Part shown: piece by piece, positions 59,725 through 64,000 of the stretch | Numbering within the stretch: the first letter of the stretch is position 1 | Layout of the letters: each line of letters opens with the position of its first letter | Source of the DNA: Caulobacteraceae bacterium | Lineage (GTDB): Bacteria > Pseudomonadota > Alphaproteobacteria > Caulobacterales > Caulobacteraceae | DNA length: 64,000 bases | Assembly: GCA_947475735.1 (NCBI GenBank) | Contig: CANJLQ010000013.1 | Span: 1 to 64,000 of the forward strand | Direction of reading: 5' to 3' | The notes under the pieces: model-generated | What the model was told of the DNA's origin: nothing | What the model saw: the letters and a program-made list of their open reading frames with translations, nothing else | Databases searched by the model: none | Translations under genes and position numbers: made by a program

Positions 59725-61050
59725 TCAGGCGACGGTCGCCACGGTCGGCTGAGGCGCGGCCGGAGGAACCGGCTCGTCCTTCTCCCCACGAGAAACGACG
59801 GTAGCCAAAACCAGATCGCCCGTGACGTTGAGCACCGTGCGGCACATGTCGAGGAAGCGATCGACGCCGAGGATCAGGCCGATCCCCTCGGCCGGCACCC
59901 CCACCATCACCAGGATCATGGCGATGACCGGCAGCGATCCCGCCGGCACGCCCGCCGTGCCGACGCCTCCGAGAATGCAGACCAGCATGACCACCACCTG
60001 CTGGGTGATCGACAGCTCGATCTGAAAGAACTGGGCCAGGAACAGCACGGTGACCCCCTCGAACAGGGCGGTGCCGTTCTGGTTGGCCGTGGCCCCGACG
60101 GTCAGCACGAAACGGGAGATCTTCCTCGGCAGCTTCAGCTGTTCCTCCGCCGCCTTCAGCGCGACCGGCAGGGTGGCGTTGGACGAGGCCGTGGTGAAGG
60201 CGACCAGCATGGGTCGCTGGACCCCCTTGAAAAACCACAGCGGGCTGCGGCCCGCGCCGATCAGGACGACCAGCGGATAGACCACGAACATGTGGATCGC
60301 CATGGCCCCCACGGCCACGCCGACGAAGGCCGCCAGTCGCACCAGAAGGTCCCAGCCGAACAGGGCCGCGAGGTTGAACATCAGGCAGGCGATGGCGATC
60401 GGGGCCAGTTTGATGACCATGTTGATCAGCTTCATCGTGACCTCGAGGATGCCCTCGATGGTCCGCTGGAGTTGGTCGGTGTTCGGGCCCTTGGCCATGA
60501 CCAGGCCGATGCCGAACAGCAGGGCGAAGATCATGATCGGCAGAATCTGGTTGTCGGCCGCCGCGGTGAACACGTTCGACGGGATCAGATCGAGGAAGAA
60601 CTGGCCGAACTGGACGCTCTCGGGCGCATTCTCGACGATGCCTGCAGCCCCTTCCGCCCCCTCGGCCAGCAGGCGTTGCGCCAGGGCCGGATCGACGCCG
60701 TCCCCCGGGCGGAAATAGTTGACCATGCCCAGGCCGATGACCACGGCGATGGCCGAGACGATGACGGTCAGACTCAGGGTTTTGATCCCCGCGCGCCCGA
60801 GCGATTTCAGATCGCCCATCTCGGCCACGCCGATGACGAGGGCCGAGAACAGCAGGGGAATCACAAGCATGAACAGCAGACGCAGGAAGATCTGTCCTGC
60901 CGGCCCCGTGATGTTCGACGTCAGCCACTGGACCCAGACGGTCTCCGGCCCGACATACTGATTGACGTAGAGGCCGGCCCCCAGGCCGACGACAAAGCCG
61001 ATCAGCATCAGCCAGTGAAGCGGGATCCCGCCGCGTTTCGTCGTGTCCAT
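59725..61050 (-). CDS. dicarboxylate/amino acid:cation symporter (DAACS)
   Basis: The 441-residue GltP/DctA-like transporter has eight membrane segments and two re-entrant loops. The FTTASSNATLPVALKAAEE serine-rich loop, the TVGATANQNGTALFEG binding segment and GGVGTAGVPAGSL are characteristic. Substrates may be glutamate, aspartate or C4-dicarboxylates. The gene converges with sseA. The ABC substrate-binding lipoprotein gene lies upstream, 51 bases away on the same strand. Confidence 0.92.
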   Translation of the reverse strand: MDTTKRGGIPLHWLMLIGFVVGLGAGLYVNQYVGPETVWVQWLTSNITGPAGQIFLRLLFMLVIPLLFSALVIGVAEMGDLKSLGRAGIKTLSLTVIVSAIAVVIGLGMVNYFRPGDGVDPALAQRLLAEGAEGAAGIVENAPESVQFGQFFLDLIPSNVFTAAADNQILPIMIFALLFGIGLVMAKGPNTDQLQRTIEGILEVTMKLINMVIKLAPIAIACLMFNLAALFGWDLLVRLAAFVGVAVGAMAIHMFVVYPLVVLIGAGRSPLWFFKGVQRPMLVAFTTASSNATLPVALKAAEEQLKLPRKISRFVLTVGATANQNGTALFEGVTVLFLAQFFQIELSITQQVVVMLVCILGGVGTAGVPAGSLPVIAMILVMVGVPAEGIGLILGVDRFLDMCRTVLNVTGDLVLATVVSRGEKDEPVPPAAPQPTVATVA

Positions 61051-61101
61051 TCATCCCCCGAAGGCGCCGCCCGCTGCTCGTGGGTCGGCTCGTCTCGATC
61101 T

Positions 61102-62211
61102 CTAGCGGACCGGTAGGCCATAGATCAGGCCGCCCGGTCGAGCGTTCCATTGTGCATTCAACCCGCGGGCAAGGTCGAGGGGCGATTGCGAACCCAGGTT
61201 TCGCTCGAACACCTCGCCATAGTTACCGACGGCGCCGACCGCATCGACGGCCCAGGTGTCAGAAAGGCCCAGACGCTGGCCGAACTGACCCTCGGCCCCC
61301 AGCAGACGGCGGACGCGGGGATCGCGGGCCCCTTGTGCCTGTTCATCCACGGTATCCTGCGTCACGCCGTATTCCTCAGCCAGGATCAACGCGTTCAGAG
61401 TCCAGCGAACGACCGCCGTCCACTGTTCGTCGCCGCGCCGCGTGACGGGCCCCAGGGGCTCCTTGGAGATGACGTCGGGCAACAGGGCGTGTTGGGCGGG
61501 ATCGGCCAGCGTCGTGCGTGCGGCGGCCAGCGCCGAGATGTCGGCGGAAAAGGCGTCGCAGTCCTCGCGTCCGTAGGCTTGGCGCGCGGCCTCTTCGGTC
61601 GGCAGGACGACGGCGCGGTAGTCGATACCCCGGCTGCGGAAATAGTCCTCGGCGTTCAGGGCGCTGGTCGAGCCGGACTGGACGCAGACCCGCGCGCCGG
61701 TTAGCTCGGCCGCGCTCGACAGGTTCAGCGAGCGCCGGACCAGGAAGCCCTGGCCGTCGTAGTAGTTGACGCCGGCGAAGCTCAACTGGCCCCCCGTGTC
61801 CCGCTCCATCGTCCAGGAGGTGTTGCGCCACAGGACGTCGATGCGGCCATCGGCCAGGGCCTGGAACCGGTTCTCGGCGGTCAAGGGCACGAACCGCACC
61901 GCGTCGCCATCGCCCAGGATCGCCGCCGCCAGGCCTCGGCAGAAGTCGGCGTCGAACCCGCGCCATTCTCCGCGATTGTCGGTGTAGGCGAAGCCGACCA
62001 GCCCCTGATGCACGCCGCAGTTCAGGCGTCCGCGCCGCCTGATGGCCTGGAGCGTCGGGCTTTCGACCACCTCGCCCGGGCTCTGGACTGTGGTCGAGGC
62101 CGGCACTTCGACGGTGGTCTCGGGCTCCGCGTCTCGCCCGCAGCCGGCCAGAGTCGCGGCGGCCGCCAAGATCGCGGCCCAGCCCAGAACTCGCCTCACG
62201 CTTACGCTCAT
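61102..62211 (-). CDS. amino acid ABC-type substrate-binding lipoprotein (AapJ-like), orphan
   Basis: The 369-residue type II periplasmic binding protein begins with a lipoprotein signal (LAGC). Residues such as IRRRGRLNCGVHQGLVGFA, RGFDADFCRGLAAAILG, DVLWRNTSWTMERD and CVQSGSTSALNAEDYFR match the AapJ group of general L-amino acid ABC systems. No permease or ATPase gene is adjacent. The neighbouring DAACS symporter transports similar substrates. Lipidation, unlike soluble AapJ, suggests membrane tethering. Confidence 0.87.
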   Translation of the reverse strand: MSVSVRRVLGWAAILAAAATLAGCGRDAEPETTVEVPASTTVQSPGEVVESPTLQAIRRRGRLNCGVHQGLVGFAYTDNRGEWRGFDADFCRGLAAAILGDGDAVRFVPLTAENRFQALADGRIDVLWRNTSWTMERDTGGQLSFAGVNYYDGQGFLVRRSLNLSSAAELTGARVCVQSGSTSALNAEDYFRSRGIDYRAVVLPTEEAARQAYGREDCDAFSADISALAAARTTLADPAQHALLPDVISKEPLGPVTRRGDEQWTAVVRWTLNALILAEEYGVTQDTVDEQAQGARDPRVRRLLGAEGQFGQRLGLSDTWAVDAVGAVGNYGEVFERNLGSQSPLDLARGLNAQWNARPGGLIYGLPVR

Positions 62212-62311
62212 GTCCGTCCCGCGTCACGGTTGAGACGACTCGCGTCGTCCTGTCGCGCCCCGGTCGCTATAGAAGCCTTCAGGCGCCGGATCGCAACCCG
62301 TGGAGCACCGA

Positions 62312-63484
62312 ATGGACCCCCTTTCCGACCGCACCCGCCTGATCGCGGCCGCCACCCGGCGGGGCGGGGGACGGCGTGGGGTCAATCCACCGATCGAGCG
62401 GGCCTCGACGCTGCTGTCGGACCGGGTCGGCGACATGCGCGACAATTCGCTGGGCCCCGTCTACGGCATCGACGGCACCGCCTCCCAGGGCGCGCTCAAA
62501 GCCGCCGTCGCGGATCTGGAAGGCGCGGACCACTGCTGGCTGTCGCCGTCGGGCCTCGCGGCCGTCACCGTGCCGATCCTGGCCCTGACTCGGCCGGGCG
62601 ACGAGGTGCTGACGACCGACGCCGTGTACGGCCCCGTTCGCCGCTTCCTGACGCGGCATCTGTCGGCCCGAGGCGTGACGACGCGCTTCCATGCCCCCGA
62701 CGCCACGGCGGAGGCGGTCGCGGCCATGATCGGCGAGCGGACGCGACTGATCCTGATCGAATCGCCCAGCTCCCTGACATTCGAGATGATGGATGTGACG
62801 GCTCTCGCGGCGGCCGCCGGCGCGCGCGGCGTTCTCACGGTGATGGACAACACCTGGGCGGCCGGACTGGCGTTCAAGCCCCTGGCGCACGGCGTCGACG
62901 TCAGTGCTCAGGCCCTGACCAAATACGCGGGCGGGCACTCCGACCTGCTGCTGGGGTCGATCTGCGCGTCCCATCCGAAGGTCTCGAGGGCCATCGCGGA
63001 CACGATGGAGGACATCGGACTGTGCGTTTCGCCCGACGACGCCTGGCTGGCGCTGAGGGGGCTGCGGACCCTGCCGCTGCGCTATGCCGAGCAGGCGCGG
63101 TCGGGGCTGAAGGTCGCGGAATGGTTGACGGGACGGCCCGAGATCGCCCGCGTGATCCACCCCGCCCTGCCCGGCGATCCGGGCCATCCTCTGTGGTCAC
63201 GCGACTACACTGGCGCGGCCTCGATCTTCGGCGTCGTGATGCAGGGGGGAAGCGGGGCCGCCGCCGAGGCCTTCCTCGACGCCCTGAGCCTGTTCGGCCT
63301 TGGCTATTCGTGGGGCGGGTTCGAGAGCCTGATCACGCACGAGACGCCACAGCTCGCCTATCGGATCGCTAGACCAGAGCTGGAAGGGCCCCTGCTGAGG
63401 CTGCACATCGGGCTGGAGGACCCCGGTGAGCTGATCGCCGATCTGGAAGCCGGCCTGGAAGCCTGGAGCGCGGCGCTGGGCTAG
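62312..63484 (+). CDS. metC: cystathionine beta-lyase
   Basis: The 390-residue PLP enzyme of the Cys/Met metabolism family has VNPPIERASTLL, YGIDGTAS, DNTWAAGLAFKP and the PLP lysine in ALTKYAGGHSD (Lys204). The block YSWGGFESL is typical of MetC. The ATG at 62312 has GGAG upstream; a GTG at 62300 is the ORF-track start. It converts cystathionine to homocysteine. A cysteine desulfhydrase activity is also possible. Confidence 0.9.
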   Translation: MDPLSDRTRLIAAATRRGGGRRGVNPPIERASTLLSDRVGDMRDNSLGPVYGIDGTASQGALKAAVADLEGADHCWLSPSGLAAVTVPILALTRPGDEVLTTDAVYGPVRRFLTRHLSARGVTTRFHAPDATAEAVAAMIGERTRLILIESPSSLTFEMMDVTALAAAAGARGVLTVMDNTWAAGLAFKPLAHGVDVSAQALTKYAGGHSDLLLGSICASHPKVSRAIADTMEDIGLCVSPDDAWLALRGLRTLPLRYAEQARSGLKVAEWLTGRPEIARVIHPALPGDPGHPLWSRDYTGAASIFGVVMQGGSGAAAEAFLDALSLFGLGYSWGGFESLITHETPQLAYRIARPELEGPLLRLHIGLEDPGELIADLEAGLEAWSAALG

Positions 63485-63741
63485 CCGCCGATCTCTGGCA
63501 TCATCCCGGTGACGAAGCCGCGCATGCCGGTCTGGGGCTGCAGCATGCCGCGCAGGAAGTTGACCGTCACCCCGGCGCTGTCCTCGAACACGAAGCGACT
63601 CTGGGTGAAGCGGCAGTTGGAAAAGCCCGGCTGCTGCACGCCCTTGAACACCAGTTGGGCGTTCCTGAACTCGCAGTTGATGAAGGTGTTGCCGTCCACC
63701 AGCTGACGACCCTCCAGAACCTGATCGCGGATTTCGGGCAT
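63481..63741 (-). CDS. short pentapeptide-like hypothetical protein
   Basis: The 86-residue protein contains NTFINCEFRNAQLVF and FSNCRFTQSRFVFED. The loose [A/N]xFxx[C/N] periodicity suggests a short right-handed beta-helix. The tail (LRGMLQPQTGMRGFVTGMM) is hydrophobic and Gly-rich. The ATG at 63741 is used; the ORF track runs into the tRNA gene. Its stop overlaps the metC stop. The function is unknown. Confidence 0.65.
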   Translation of the reverse strand: MPEIRDQVLEGRQLVDGNTFINCEFRNAQLVFKGVQQPGFSNCRFTQSRFVFEDSAGVTVNFLRGMLQPQTGMRGFVTGMMPEIGG

Positions 63742-63762
63742 GGGCGGTCCTTCGAAACGAGA

Positions 63763-63839
63763 TGGCGCGCCCAGCAGGACTCGAACCTGCAACCGCCCGC
63801 TTAGAAGGCGGGTGCTCTATCCAGTTGAGCTATGGGCGC
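63763..63839 (-). tRNA. tRNA-Arg (anticodon TCT)
   Basis: The minus strand folds with acceptor GCGCCCA/TGGGCGC and D-arm AGCTCAACTGGATAGAGC. The anticodon loop TTCTAAG lies in a Gly/Cys-rich stem. The T-arm is GCAGG-TTCGAGT-CCTGC, and CCA is encoded. It decodes AGA and AGG, rare codons in this GC-rich genome. Confidence 0.95.
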
Positions 63840-63872
63840 GGACAGGGCGCAGGGGTTAGCCGCAACAGCCTC

Positions 63873-63966
63873 GCGGCTCAAGCAGCGAGCGCCCGCAGAG
63901 CGAGCGGTAGCCGCCTGAAGGCTTGCGGCTCAAGCAGCGAGGCTCCGCGAGCCGAGCGTTAGCCGC
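63873..63966. repeat. two tandem 42-bp CTCAAGCAGCGAG repeats
   Basis: Two units of equal length (63873-63914 and 63925-63966) begin GCGGCTCAAGCAGCGAG and end TAGCCGC, separated by 10 bases. They differ in the middle. Each is bounded by the inverted GCGGCT and AGCCGC. A third, shorter copy lies at 11546-11581. They follow the tRNA-Arg gene. Confidence 0.8.
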
Positions 63967-64000
63967 CCTTCCCGACTAATGCGTCCAGGGCTGTTTGCGG

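Noticed and set aside
63762-63962. 66-residue ORF reading MARPAGLEPATARLEGG
   Set aside because: Translation of antisense tRNA-Arg plus the tandem repeat.
63873-63966. CRISPR array
   Set aside because: Only two units, imperfect, with a 10-base spacer and internal inverted repeats; no cas genes are present.

Overview
The window is a 64 kb stretch of a high-GC alphaproteobacterial chromosome, almost certainly from Caulobacterales and most likely Brevundimonas or a close relative. The evidence is a circularly permuted two-piece tmRNA whose tag begins ANDNF, an alpha-type SspB adaptor, a CC_3452-like small secreted protein, a TatABC operon, DUF4169, DUF2171, ribbon-helix-helix and DUF465 small proteins typical of this group, and dense gene packing with many GTG and TTG starts. 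The genus is an inference from gene content, since no ribosomal marker is present. I see no prophage, insertion sequence or CRISPR array. The layout is mostly housekeeping genes with a few small accessory insertions.

Layout. 0-4.8 kb: valine catabolism (partial mmsB, 3-hydroxyisobutyryl-CoA hydrolase), two exported methyltransferase-like paralogues around an EthD-family gene, and secreted proteins. 4.8-12 kb: gltX, alr, an M28 peptidase, purN, an M13 peptidase and ndk. 12-19.3 kb: an ABC-F ATPase, an NAD(P)HX dehydratase, glnB-glnA and tatABC. 19.4-23.2 kb: two toxin-antitoxin modules (AbrB-type antitoxin with Doc; Phd-type antitoxin with VapC) around rnhA, NfeD/stomatin and a NUDIX gene. 23-32 kb: an FAD-linked oxidase, yaaA, bdhA-patatin, a SUKH protein, tsaC-yceI-cybB and an acyl-CoA dehydrogenase. 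32-39.7 kb: a trypsin-like protease, an exported oligopeptidase B, a GNAT enzyme, a divergent receiver/histidine-kinase-like pair, tRNA-Gln, tRNA-Pro, a ketol-acid reductoisomerase and a broken DUF924 gene. 39.9-46.3 kb: thyA and folA separated by an AT-richer two-ORF insertion, YbjQ, a sterol desaturase, an OYE enzyme, mrp and miaA. 46.3-50 kb: a small membrane protein, a PP2C phosphatase-kinase fusion, the permuted ssrA, sspB and a C13 peptidase. 50-64 kb: fumC, small DUF proteins, coq4, ubiX, an FeS-type photolyase, a mercaptopyruvate sulfurtransferase, a DAACS symporter, an orphan AapJ-like lipoprotein, metC and tRNA-Arg.

The most notable signals are as follows. (1) The permuted split tmRNA lies directly upstream of sspB, which encodes the adaptor that delivers ssrA-tagged proteins to ClpXP. 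The tag (ANDNFAGEVRLAA) keeps the SspB-binding end but changes the middle. The ORF track cannot show the RNA. (2) There are two gene-breaking in-frame stop codons: one where the family's conserved Trp is expected in a DUF924 gene, and one that removes a tail still readable by comparison with a neighbouring paralogue. (3) Two divergent gene pairs share a CATG in which the two start codons overlap on opposite strands. (4) A histidine-kinase-like protein lacks the phospho-accepting His and sits divergent from a receiver. (5) There are several families of short inverted repeats, including a GGGATTA-heptamer inverted repeat that contains the stop codons of two convergent genes.

How the genes connect. 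Nitrogen: GlnB controls GlnA adenylylation. Protein export and quality control: TatABC with a Tat-signal oligopeptidase, and tmRNA with SspB. One-carbon and nucleotide metabolism: thyA/folA, purN and ndk. Quinone biosynthesis: coq4 and ubiX.
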